Positions 43,948-55,683 of a DNA stretch of 64,000 nt are shown one piece after another; position 1 is the first letter of the stretch, and each line of letters opens with the position of its first letter. This DNA is from Trichoplax adhaerens (Eukaryota; Placozoa; Uniplacotomia; Trichoplacea; Trichoplacidae). Below the pieces are notes generated by a model. It was not told the DNA's origin. It searched no databases and saw only the letters and a program-made list of their open reading frames with translations. Position numbers and translations under genes: made by a program. The stretch covers positions 3,028,878 through 3,092,877 of the forward strand of contig NW_002060949.1 in the NCBI RefSeq assembly GCF_000150275.1, in the 5' to 3' direction.

Positions 43948-46900
43948 CTATAATAATCTCTCTGTGTCTTCAGGAGTACTATTGAATCGTCGTCTAGTTC
44001 TCCTTCTACCTTTCTTATACTCATGAATTATTTTTCGAATGACCAAAAAGGATTTAATTTGCGACCATTCGAAAATTTCCCAAAATGTTAAGAAACTACC
44101 GCCCAGGAATAATCCCAATTGACCACCAATATCACCTGAAATATATTACATCGCCATCCACGTATATTAGAAATCCGTTTCGATCCAAAATGATTAACAA
44201 TCACTATGAGTATAACATACTTATAAATTGATTTACGTCGTATGCTTTCTTTTCTTTAAATGTTGTATAAGAAAGATCGTCGTAGAATAAGTCTAGAAAG
44301 ACATAATTATCTCTAGATTGGCAGCAGTTAGAATGGAAAAATTAGAAATAAAGTTTAGCAATGTTTATACTAGGTGGTACTATGTATGTTGTAATATCGA
44401 CGAATCTGTAGCAAAGACATAGTTCAGTTATTATATTGAATAGCTTTAATATCCATATAATAGCAATAAAGCTTTAAAATGGATATTTTACCTTATATAT
44501 TCGCCCATTGAAATATTGTTATACTTTAAGAAATCGATTTCTAATTCATTTAATCCGTAACGATGAGCAGCAAACCTTGATGTTTGTCTGAGGGGAATTT
44601 CAGCATAAGTTACATGAGGATTAAATGATTTAATCCTGCAATCGTTAGGACAGTTGCAAGTAAAGTTTTCCGGTGTACTTAGGCCTTAGTTAGAAATAAG
44701 TATGAGAATTAATAGAGGTCATAATTTCAATTTTGTTGACATTTCAGTAGTACAAGTATCGACTACATTAGTTAGAAATCTGTAGATTATCTATTCGTTG
44801 TCTATTTATCTACTTTTGTTGACTATAACTATCTGTTCGTTCGAAATAGATGCTAGAACTCCTAGTAATTATCTCTAATATTGTGCAATTATTAAACTTT
44901 CGACATATTAACAGCTTACCTAAGTATTTAGTAACGCATTTCTTAATGTGCTCAGGTGAGCAGATTGGAGATGAGCCTGTATCATTGACGCGTAAATTAG
45001 ATGGAAATTAATAATTTACAAATATCATAAAATAGGAAACCACAATAATAATAAAATTAAATTTAAAGTTGTTGTTTTTGTTTTTATGTATGTTGTTTTA
45101 TATATGCAGACCATAAAATACCGAAGTATTTACTTTGGTAATACATAACATATACCTTGCATCAAAATATTACGGTACCGCACTGTAGCTTAGTGATTAG
45201 TCTATCTCTAGTTTTAACCGTAATTGGTTCGGCAAAATATTAGTGCATAATTCATACCAATCTCTATATTCTAATATCTCAAGATATTATCCACAACTTG
45301 AAGAAATTAAAATAAGTTAGAAGCATATTAAAATGCGATGAAAACAATGTACCAGGCATATATGGTGTCCGACAATCACATCGTCTTCTATAGCTATCAG
45401 CTAAACATTCTAATTGGCAGGAAGCTCGACTATAAGATTTAAAATATTTTAACTTCTTCTGACCACAATTTCCCCACGGCGGTTTTAAGAAATCGGACTA
45501 CATCAAAAGAAAATAAGAGGTATAATTTATTTCATACGGATTTACAGTAGACCCTTTTTAACTATAAATTGCTATATCCTTGCATGGCTTTAAAAGATAA
45601 ATGTAAAAATACATATTTCTCCATTTATTACCTCTGTGTACAGTAATTTTGTATAAGCGTGGTAGCCGGGCGGAACTGCAATACCTTCAGCATTGATATC
45701 AGGAGGTTCAAACTGATTATGGACGCGAAATTTTATACCGATATCCGGATCGGGATTAAGATGAGTATATTCTTCTTCTTCGATATTTAGAATTAATTTT
45801 AAACCATAACGGCTGCCAGGTCTTTTTTGATAGAGAATAGGCGCATCAACTCCTACGGAAATAAAAAGCAATCAGTTGAAGATGTGAATATGAGAAAATA
45901 ATTTGATCTTAAGTTTGAAATTTCATCTTAAAATACTATGGGAAATAATGTCGAATAACATCGTTTATAATCACGATCAGATGTAATAGCTATCTGGTCT
46001 TTGATTCTGACTATACATTATTATGCTCTACTTATGAGATAATATTTATATTTAAAAGGGTATAAAGCTTTGATTGATGATATAAGAAAAATGACGAATA
46101 TGAATGCGTTAAACGGTTCTGCAAGAAAGGATAAACATGAATAAAAGATATATGGCAATCTTCTATATCCAAAGCAATTAGCTGACTAAGCAAAACTATG
46201 ATTAGTCCTGACTTTAGAATAGCTGTTTTATCTAGAAATTGAGCAATAAACATAAATAAGATAGAAGATACTAATAAAAGTGTTGGTTAGGAATTAAGTC
46301 AAAACTAAAGCATGTACCTAATCATAAATTATAATTTTAATATCTAAAAACTATCCACTTATAAAGAAAATCGTTCCGTAGATTAGCTTTAGAATCGCCT
46401 TTAAAGATAGTCTGCCTGACCTGCATTAAAAGTAAAACAAGAGCCATAATCTGTATATATCCTTGTGAAATTCTCTATACTGCAAGGCTGGCGTCCATCG
46501 TTCCAGGTGCAATGTTTAATAAATACCTCAGCTTGGTTACTTTTAACGTTTAGAAATTGCGTGATATCAAAAGTAATGTTATCATAAAGTTCGAAGGATA
46601 TATTTTTTAAGTAGTCATTCCACTCTTTTCCTGTTTTGCCATTGAGGCCAGTGAATATTTGGTTGTTATCGGTTGTAGTAAATAAATTAACTAAATAACC
46701 AATGCGATGCCAATCACCATATTCCAATGAAGAAAATCGAAATCGATTGAAATTGCAAACCGATACAGCTGGAAATTTTAATTTTTTACTGACGGTGTAA
46801 TTAATTGCAGTATTGGTGGGATAGGTAAAGAGATAGTCATAGCGTTGAACGCATGTGATAATGCACAAAATAGTCATCGTTAAGGTCAATAGAAACCAAA

Positions 46901-47986
46901 CCGCATGTCGAACTCGACCACCACGACCAAATATACGAATTATACCATTACAGGATGTCTGTAAGGCGAATCGATCATCATAATTCGAATCATCACTGAA
47001 TTCAAATTTATCTTTGGTGCTAATGTGGAGATTTTCCGCATAGGATGCAGAGACTGTAGTTTGGTTTGCTTCCTCAAAGACAGAGCTATCATCATTATCA
47101 TCATAAGGAGTTAGGATAACTAGAGTATCCAAGAATTAATATTAGTTATGTGATAAAAGTATTTATAATGCTACTCTTGGTTAGACTTATTTATAAACTA
47201 GCTTAAACTTACTATCTTCAAACTCCTTGTCTGCCTTAACCTTGGAACTTTCTGCACAAGCCAAGGATAGCATAGGATGTTTTACTTTCTCAACAGCAGG
47301 GTAATCTTCTTGATCATCACCAGGGGTTAGAAGAACTGAGATATCCAAGTATTCAAGTTATTCAATGCATTGTAGATTATCTCACTTCAATTTATCGTGT
47401 AGAAATTAGATTAAATTTACCGTTTTCAAATACTTTATCTCTCTTAACTTTAGAGCTTTCTATACAGGACAAGGACGGTATAGGTTGCTTTACTGCCTTA
47501 AAAACAGATCTATCTTCCTGGTCTTCATAAGAAGTTAGAATGAGTAGGGTATTTTTAATTAGTATATAAAGGCAACACTATCTTTATTTAATATAATATT
47601 ACAAGTTAGGGCAATCTTACGATATTGATACTCTTTTTCTATCTCAAATTTGGAGTCTTTTGCGTTGGGTGAGGATGGTGTGGTTAGTTCTATTTTTTCA
47701 AATACAGAGTAATCTTCTTGATCTTTAGGAGTTAGAAGATCTAAGACGTTCATATAATTACGTTACTAAAAGCGTTTATAGTGTCTTTACTGTTAAAATT
47801 AACTGTCTGAGAAAAATTTCTCAAGATTACCGTCTTTAAATTCTTTGCCTGTCTTAACTTTAAAATTTTTTGTATAAAGTGAAGATGTAATAGGCTTTTC
47901 ACTTCCTATCAATAGTCGTCAGATTAGTTGGGTAGTTGTAAAATTATCTTAGCTCGAAACATACCTTCATTAAGTTCTTCATTCAT
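43948..47986 (-). CDS. DEG/ENaC family sodium channel (gene A)
   Basis: Two-TM amiloride-sensitive-type cation channel. Proposed first exon 47,965-47,986 (MNEELNE) is followed by optional cassette exons (see repeat entry). The main exon 46,421-47,119 holds the cytoplasmic N-terminus, the pre-TM1 motif (SCNGIIRIF), TM1 (VWFLLTLTMTILCIIT), FPAVSVCNFNRF and YGSCFTFNAG. Later exons: 45,632-45,852 (NIEEEEY, GIAVPPGYHAY), about 45,354-45,497 (LKPPWGNCGQKKLKYF, with the Cys-rich CQLEC and CDCRTPYMP), about 44,926-44,995 (SSPICSPEHIKKC), about 44,500-44,690 (FTCNCPNDC, VTYAEIPL), about 44,225-44,305 (YVFLDLFYDDLSY), and 43,948 to about 44,135 with TM2 and filter (GQLGLFLGGSFLT) and a basic tail (KKGRRRTRRR). 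The long frame ending near 47,132 begins with TTG, not ATG, so an upstream spliced exon is needed. A short exon between 45,500 and 45,630 may be missing from my model. Confidence 0.88.
47213..47960 (-). repeat. Tandem array of N-terminal cassette exons in DEG/ENaC gene A
   Basis: Four units resembling the start of the 47,119 main exon, with donor ends at 47,213, 47,421, 47,621 and 47,831 (spacings 208, 200, 210 bp). Each unit encodes an acidic module of the type LLTP..D.ED.SVFE, a short Ser/Pro linker, then K-rich residues before the donor. Units ending at 47,213 and 47,621 have acceptors (CTCAG, CTTAG) and donors (GTAAG) with phase 1 at both ends. The unit at 47,421 has a donor (GTAAAT), but the usual acceptor AG is changed to CTACTC. 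The unit at 47,831 is 5'-shortened but has an alternative in-phase acceptor (GATAG) and donor GTAATC. The 47,621 unit also offers an ATG at 47,751-47,753 (MNVLDLLTP). Confidence 0.75.
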
Positions 47987-50900
47987 TTTTCCTAATTTTA
48001 GGAAGATTAAAGATGATACTGCTATAACGTTATGGTTTCGACCTTTAATTGAATAATAAACTACTTTTTAGCATCTCGAGGTTATGATTGTAAATGACTA
48101 CGTAAGTGTTACATCAAATGTAAAGAATGGTCAGTAATGTCAGAAGTAGATAGTGCTATTGCAGTAGCGGATAAAAGGATAGATGTGGAACCAGAACAGA
48201 GGCTATAGTTGGTCTATTAGTGATGAGGTCTCGCAGGAGTGAGAATACGCTTACTACATAATCTAGTCGTAGAATGATGTTTTAAATGACTATAAAGCAT
48301 AATTAAAAATCTGGCCAGCAGAGTATTAGATGAACTATTGGGAACTAAACAAGCAATATTGAAGAAAGAATCCAACAGGCCAGGCAAATGAAACATATGG
48401 TACATTATAATTATACAGCAATGTTGTATATTCGTCTGCTTATATATTTACTGTCAGTTTCATATTTTTCAACTGATATATTAATTGACTCATAACATTA
48501 TTTCAGATGTAGTTGATTTTCAAACTAACGATCTACACAGAATTTCGTGTAATTATGAGCATAAGTCATACTGTTATTAGAAATATATCGTATATTCAAT
48601 CCTATTAAATAGGTTGTATCGGTACGATAGCATTCGGAAATCGGCTAATCTGTAATCCGTAATAAAAATCACCTTACTCAATATCTGTATCTGGATAAGT
48701 GTGACAATGCTCTACTCTACAATACTTGTACAATTTTTGATTTGCCATACTTACTGTACTTGAATTAAGCTATGACAAATATAATGTGATTGCTTTTTGC
48801 TACCATATGGTTCCTGATTATTAAACCAATTATGGGTGAAATATGAATCATCTGATTGAAGAAGTTATATTAGGATTTGAATTGGGAGTATGGTATGTGG
48901 AACGAATGATGATATTTTATCAGAGACTTTGTATAATCTTCCAACTGGTTGTTTCTGATAGGTATCGCTTATTTAGTTCCAACGTTAGAAGAATATTTAA
49001 TTCATGAATGAGGCTATCATTAGCAGGATAAATAAGCCAGTTCTGATTTTTAAATAGAATAATATGCCACGATCATATCACATAGGGTAAGTATGGCTTT
49101 ATTTGTATTAGCAATTATGAAATTAATAATTGATATCAGATTAAATGAATCATGGTAGTTGGAACCGTAATTAAATGCAATATAGTAAAATTATTGTTTC
49201 TGATTTTAGTATAATTGTATATAATGATCTTATTTTATAGGTGAACATGGGCTTATAGTGGTAACTGCAAATAACGAAATTAATAATGGATATGTAGCGT
49301 TCCTTTGAAATTTTGAATGTTAATTAAGCTTAAAAATATAGACATTATTACTAACAAGTTCATGATAAATTGTAGCCTAAGATAAGATACCGCTTGAAAT
49401 GTCAAAAAGTTCTTTAATGCAAGAAAGTGAAATTATAGTTGAGATTGGAATGACAGGAAATGATAGTTTTATATGTTGTACCGATAAATACGGGTTATAT
49501 TTGTATTGGCAATGGTAAAGTCAAGTAGGTTACTACATTCTATTACCTAATGCCAGTTAAACATTTGATGTCCAGATGATTTTAATTGTGCAACGATACC
49601 GGCAAATACGGTAGTATTTGATTAAAACGGGCCATAATTATATAGCATAAAGATTGTTTAAAATGTTCGAAATAGGTGAATATGATACTACTAAGTAGAA
49701 TAGTGTATATGTATGAGATTCCATGTTTGGTTGGTACCCTGCTATAGTAGATTTTATCCTGATATCATTCCATTTATAGCGGTATATACTGGTCTTTCTA
49801 GACTTGAAGTATTAAGCCAGTTGGTAATTTGCATATTTGGGATTTGCTATAATTTCAACGACATACTATATTCATTTATTTAATTAATTAATGAATTATA
49901 AATATCTTGCTATACAAAGTTGGCAAACACGATTAAAGTATCAATCTGCTGCAATCAGAGAGACGGACTTAATCTGCAATATGTCAGCATTAAGTAACGA
50001 TTAACGTTCATTATTCTAGGTATATTGTTACTATCACTTTGAAATACATCAGTATCAATTTCTTGTAAATTAAATCCTAGTCAAAGTCAAATTTCCTGCA
50101 TTCCAAGAGCTCGTTAAAAACTGTATTAATTAATCATTGAACAACCTGGAAGTTCTGTTCTAGTAGCTGTTGATATTTCAACTTGAAATTTCAAATCTAG
50201 ATTTTAACGTAAGTTTTATCAATTATAACAGATAATAACCATTTTGAGGGCTAACCATGTCCTACTTTCATCGTCGAATGTAATCGTGATTTATGTTAAA
50301 AATAATATCCTAAGTAAATCTTCAAGCTTGAAGATCGTCTAAATAATTTTTAAATAAGGGTAAATGGTAATATAAATAGTCATTTTTGATTTATGATTTC
50401 ATGTTGAAGTTTAGTAAAAAGTATCTAGGAAATACGAGCAGAATGCTCTCAGTAGTTTGTGCAATTGATTTTGACTTTGATGTAGAATATTCCAAGATAA
50501 ATTACTTTCTGTTTGAATACTTTTGGCACTATTTGTAGTAAGTAGTCATCACTAAGATATAAAACCAATTAATTACAGTAGATTCCACTCCAATAACTTT
50601 CGGAATTTGTCTCAATTATGACGTAAATTGACGATCGATTAATATCTTGAAGGTTTCGAAGCACTGTTTTATAGCCAACAATAGGATAGTAGTCGAAAAG
50701 ATAAAAATGTAAATTTTACTTCCATGGCTTATAGTCCATGCAATTAAACTCGATTTTAAATTAAATATCGGTCGATTAATAACTTTTTTCTTGAACATTT
50801 AAGATGCTATTTACCCTAACGTGTATTAGGATGCAAAGGAATATTTGTCTATCAGTCTCAATTTCCTTTACATATCGTTGCTTATAATAGTAAATACGAT

Positions 50901-51064
50901 TAGATATTCTTAAGCAAAGGATTACAATTTTAGTTAATATTGCACTTATATCCATGAAGATGATCTTAATCTAGGGAAAGATACACGTATAACTTAGAAA
51001 GGTCTAATTACAATTTAAAATTACTTATTCGTATCAGATTTTCTCTGCCTCTGAACTTGTAAAG
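47987..51064. other. Head-to-head spacer between two DEG/ENaC genes
   Basis: About 3.1 kb between the 5' ends of gene A (minus) and gene B (plus). Short open frames exist (for example 54 codons at 48,843-49,007), but none shows family motifs. A loose internal similarity near 49,485-49,510 and 49,595-49,620 (aaatacgg words) may be decayed sequence. Both channel promoters should be here. No gene can be supported. Confidence 0.5.
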
Positions 51065-54000
51065 ATGACTACTAATCCATCGGACGATTCTGATGATAGC
51101 AACAGCTTAGCAAGCTTTGATTTGGAGGAACATTTTGCTAATGTTACCAGTTGTCATGGAATGATTCATATTTTCGATCATAAAACTTCGTTTTTAAGGC
51201 GTTATGTTTGGGGAATCGCAACTTTTGCCGCTTTTACAGCTTGTATTATTGGTTGTATCAATTTGTTACATAATTTATTAAGCCATCCAACTAATATCTC
51301 TGTGAAAATTCATCATACCAATAAAATGTTATTTCCCGCAGTGACATTATGCAATTTTAATCAATTTTCAAGAACATTAATCTCGCGTAAGGATATTCGG
51401 CATTTAGATACAGTCTTAAGTGCATATAATCACGATCATACTATACCAAAGGAGGACTTAAAAGAAGCTGAAGATTATTTTAAATCTAAAATTCATGGCC
51501 ACTTTGATTTTAGCCAATATAACCAAGAGCTTGGCTTACAAAAAGAAGATTTAATTTTATCTTGTACTTGGAATGGCGAAAAGTGTGGCTCTAAAAATTT
51601 TAGTCGAGTTTTTACATCTTATGGAAACTGCTATACTTTTAACGGAGGTAAAATAAGTTTGGGATCAATATTTTCTCTACAATCTGCTTCACTTATATTG
51701 ATGCATTATATATATATATATATCCTTAGATCAAGGCTGCATATTTTATTTTACTTAAATCATATTATTTTAAGTCTATTTTGGATAACATCGTAGGTTA
51801 ACCTACCTGTTTCTTTTGGATTCATCTTAGGTTCGGCAAATCATCCTCTACTAAACCAGCATGGTCGAGGTGCCGCTCATGGTCTGAGTTTAATCCTTAA
51901 TATTGAACAGTATAAATATACACCGGAGTTGATGGTAGGTGCTCCTAATGTGGGTATACGCTGTTCAATTCATTACTACAAATCGTTACCACGAATGGAA
52001 TCTCAAGGAATCGCTATACCTCCAGGTGCTCATGCCTACGCGGCTATACCTGGAACAGAGGTAATTTATGATTAAGCGATTAGTCATGGGATTAAATAGT
52101 TTTTATATGCTAGTTACTCAACAATTTTAGCAAATACACATGCCTGATGAGATTGATTATACTGTGGATTTACATTACAAAGACTATAACTAAAATCGAT
52201 CAACAATACACACATGTATACCTCGTACTTTGGAAGATTTGTAGTTAAATTTAAATCTTTTAGTTAATTGCGTCCCGAAAGATGGTAGACCAAGTCATTC
52301 GATGTAGTTAGGCTAAAGGCTCCATAATGCAGTATAATAGGTAACATTTTTATGTTAGAAATTTTGTACTATTTGATAAATTCAACTAATTGATGCAATA
52401 GAAAGTATTTAGGCCTTGGGTTTTCGTAGTGTAATAAAAATATAATCGAATAAAACACCAGTTGTCTATCAAGCGAAATATCGATCAAGACAAAAATAGC
52501 TGTCGCTCCTGCGGAATATTGATCTATCTATTGCTTGAAATTGCGGTTTAACGGTAGGAAATTATTACTATTATCGTTAGGTAACCAATTATCAAAAGAA
52601 GCCATGGGGTCAATGCGGTGAGAAAAAGCTCAAATATTACAAATATTATTCCATGTCTGCCTGCCTGCACGAAGATGAAACTCTCTTTGCGGAAACAACT
52701 TGTCAATGCCGTGATCCTCGCTTACCGGGTATAGCAGTAGATTCTATGGAATTTTTGTTTTAAATATAACTAATTTGGAATGTTTCTAATTGTGTTATTT
52801 TTCACGATATTATCACATTGATCTATTTGCTACAATTATATCTTCAGTATTAATTATTGCGATTTAAATACTACTAGGGAATGAAAAAGCTTGCACACCG
52901 ATACAAATGTTAGAATGTCTCATTCCGGCCATGAGTAAGTATAACTTCAAATTTTGAAAGGAGATATTTTAATAGTGTCATACGGTAGTGTTCTATATTG
53001 GGATAATATCTGTATCCTAGGAGCAAAAAATAGATATCATTTTCCGTTACATTGTGTCTTCTATACTGCTGTATAAATATAAATTCTAACTGTACCGATA
53101 AAGTAACAAAAATTACTCAATTATAGTATGGACAAAGTTCCATAATGTTGAGAAATTACTGCTAATGGACATGGTCCTTGGCTGTGATACGATTCATCAT
53201 CCTTTCTTCCTAGTACTCTTCTCTCTCGAAACCATGACATTTTTCGTACTTGTATATGCGTAGACAGTCATGTTGAATTTTCTCCATGTTGGCCCGATAA
53301 TCATCTTTGAGTTTTAGTTGTGCACCTTTGGCAATATTGTAACAGATTTAGCTAGATATCTAGAATTTTAATACTGTAATATTTTAGGCAGAGAATCGAG
53401 TTTTTTCTTTTACGACCCGACTCATACACGGGTTTACGGACCCTATATGATGGCTATTTCAAACTTATAGACATTACTATCTTAACGCGGAATACCTTTA
53501 GTTTAGTTAATCTGAGTCGACCGTTTTGAATCAAATTTATATTTTATATGCGCATTCGGAATATGTATAGCAGCCATTCAAGGTATCAAATGCTTCCTTT
53601 CTTTCAGAAACGCTTTAAAAGGACATTTTTTAACATAAGTGTCTATGTTGTCTGGCAATTTTGTTCCTATAAAAATAATGAACTGTTTAAAAATGTCTAT
53701 TCTATAACTAAAGGTCGATATCGAGAACAAGATCGTAATTTATCTAGCTGCCCCGAGGTTTGCGAACGCGTAGAATATGTCCCACAAGTTTCTTATGCTA
53801 AAATTCCAGCTAAAATTATGGCAGAAGAAATTGCATCAAAATATAACCTCCATCAGGTTCACAAGAAAGCCATAATTGAAGGTGGTATAGTAGATAATAG
53901 TACATCAGTAAAGCAATTTATCAGGTTAGCAGCAACATCGTAATACCTACTGTTTAATGTTTATGTTCGTATGATTGTCCAAGCTACGCGTAATAAATAT

Positions 54001-54682
54001 GTATAGATGATTGATTTCTACATTAATTTAATCTAATGTGGCTCTACATTTTTAGGGATAACTTAGTTTTCCTAGACATCTTTTTTAAAAATTTATATAA
54101 CACAACAACCACTCAAGCAAGGGATGCAAGCTTCTCGCAATTTTTAAGTAATAATTCTATCGTCATCCTATCTTGATCATTTAGCTTAGCTAAAATGAAA
54201 AATTCAATTTTTGTATCATGTAAAATTGAAATTAATCAGGATAGAGGTTAACTTTGTGACGGGTACTTTTATATTGTAACTGTGCGCGTGTGCGATCTTA
54301 ATTGGTACTATATTTGATTTATAGACCGAATTTTGCAGTTTGATTGATTTCTTACTTTCTAATAGGTAATGTTGGAGGTCAAATTGGTTTATTTATTGGC
54401 GGTAGCTTCCTAACTTTGCTTGAAATTGTAGAATATATCTTTGACAAATTAGCTCAGCAACGAAGTCGATATCGACATAAAACTAGTCAGATTGAAAAAG
54501 CAGAGTGGAAGAAGATTTATGCATCTAGCATGATTGTCCCGAAAACCAGCTACCATAATGGTAATGCGAATCATCCTCCACCATATGAACGTACATTAGT
54601 CCAAATGGATGAGTGCGACTCAACAGAGGGCTTCCTCAATGGTCCCAAGTATGTTCATGTACACAAGCAATGCAAAGAGTAA
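51065..54682 (+). CDS. DEG/ENaC family sodium channel (gene B)
   Basis: Eight exons: 51,065-51,647; 51,831-52,060; 52,131-52,163; 52,581-52,728; 52,878-52,934; 53,714-53,924; 54,056-54,147; 54,366-54,682. They join in frame to 556 residues. Features in order: acidic N-terminus (DDSDDSN), the HG gating motif (SCHGMIHIF), TM1 (VWGIATFAAFTACIIGCI), FPAVTLCNFNQF, YGNCYTFNGG, GIAIPPGAHAY, KKPWGQCGEKKLKYY, Cys-rich thumb-like segments (CQCRDPRLP; LSSCPEVCERV; VSYAKIP), pre-TM2 NLVFLDIFFKNLY, TM2 with filter GGQIGLFIGGSFLT, and a 90-residue tail with a PPPY motif (residue about 520). Exon 3 would meet an in-frame TAA unless it splices at the weak donor ACT/GTGGAT (52,164). That splice keeps phase and gives the normal family length. 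It lies head-to-head with gene A and lacks A's cassette array. Confidence 0.9.
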
Positions 54683-55683
54683 TCGAAGAATGCCCTAACG
54701 ACGTTCTGTACTAACGTCTACCTGCAAATCAGCCGGCTTGAGACAGTAACAAGCAAATCTGGGTTTTCTTGCTGCTGTAAACTTCCTTTTCAAGACAGTA
54801 CGATTTATAAGATATTCTAGCATAAACAGAAATCAATTTTTCTATATGCTTGCTTAATGTACAGCATGTGTAGCCAATTTATTGCAGTGATTGTGCCAGA
54901 TGTAGCGATATATGTCCAGGTAAACAGATGCAGGCATTTTGTAACGTAGAAATCAGTATAATCCTATATATTATTTTAACTTAGAGCATCGATTAAAAAG
55001 CGTTAAACTATCATCGTTTTCAAAACTGAGATCTATTTTACACACAATGGATCAATTTAGGACCAAGCTATCACACTGCAATCATCATAAGATGTCAAAT
55101 CGTTATTTATTATCAATGCTATCATTAGACTGCAGAAAGATAGCTACTTTCATGAGAACTAGTACAGTGGTCTTTCGATAGTTAAAACTCAAGTGAACCA
55201 GCAGCATGTCGGAATTATTACTACGCAATCTTTCGATTACCAGTGTAGCTAATATTTTGTATACATTGTTATATACTTGCAACGATATTAAATTAACATT
55301 AACATATTTTTTGATACAATCAACACTATAAGTATTGCATACAGTATGATAATAAACCATATCACAAATAATTAATATTATAATTTACTGCTATAAAATC
55401 CTATAATCTCTTAATAAAGAGCTAGATCCTACGAAAATAGCTGTTAACGAATAAATTTGTTACAATATGACTATATATTATAGAAAGCTATGCTAGAATG
55501 ACGTAAGCAATACAGTATACCGGAGGAAGGTGATCATAAGCCAGTCACCAATCGGTATTCGGTATACATTTCGAATATGCTTGCAAAATACATAACTTGG
55601 GTCTTAGGTAATTAATAGATACAGGATATGAATCAATTATTAGACTTTTCAATCTAGATATTACCAATGTTAGAGAATAATAT
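54683..55683. other. Spacer between DEG/ENaC gene B and ELOF1
   Basis: 1.0 kb between converging genes (channel on plus, ELOF1 on minus). AT-rich. I see no coding motif, RNA gene or tandem repeat, only the expected 3' UTR space. Confidence 0.5.

Noticed and set aside
47132-47132. Start of DEG/ENaC gene A at 47,132 (MDTLVIL)
   Set aside because: The codon there is TTG, not ATG, and the acceptor CTCTAG lies just inside; a spliced upstream start is more likely.
48843-49007. 54-codon plus-strand frame MNHLIEEV...
   Set aside because: No family motif, no splice-linked neighbours, and a length expected by chance in AT-rich DNA.
53548-53713. Extra N-terminal coding sequence before channel B exon 6
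   Set aside because: Residues before 53,714 do not match the channel family, and the acceptor ctaaag at 53,708-53,713 gives the correct phase with exon 5.
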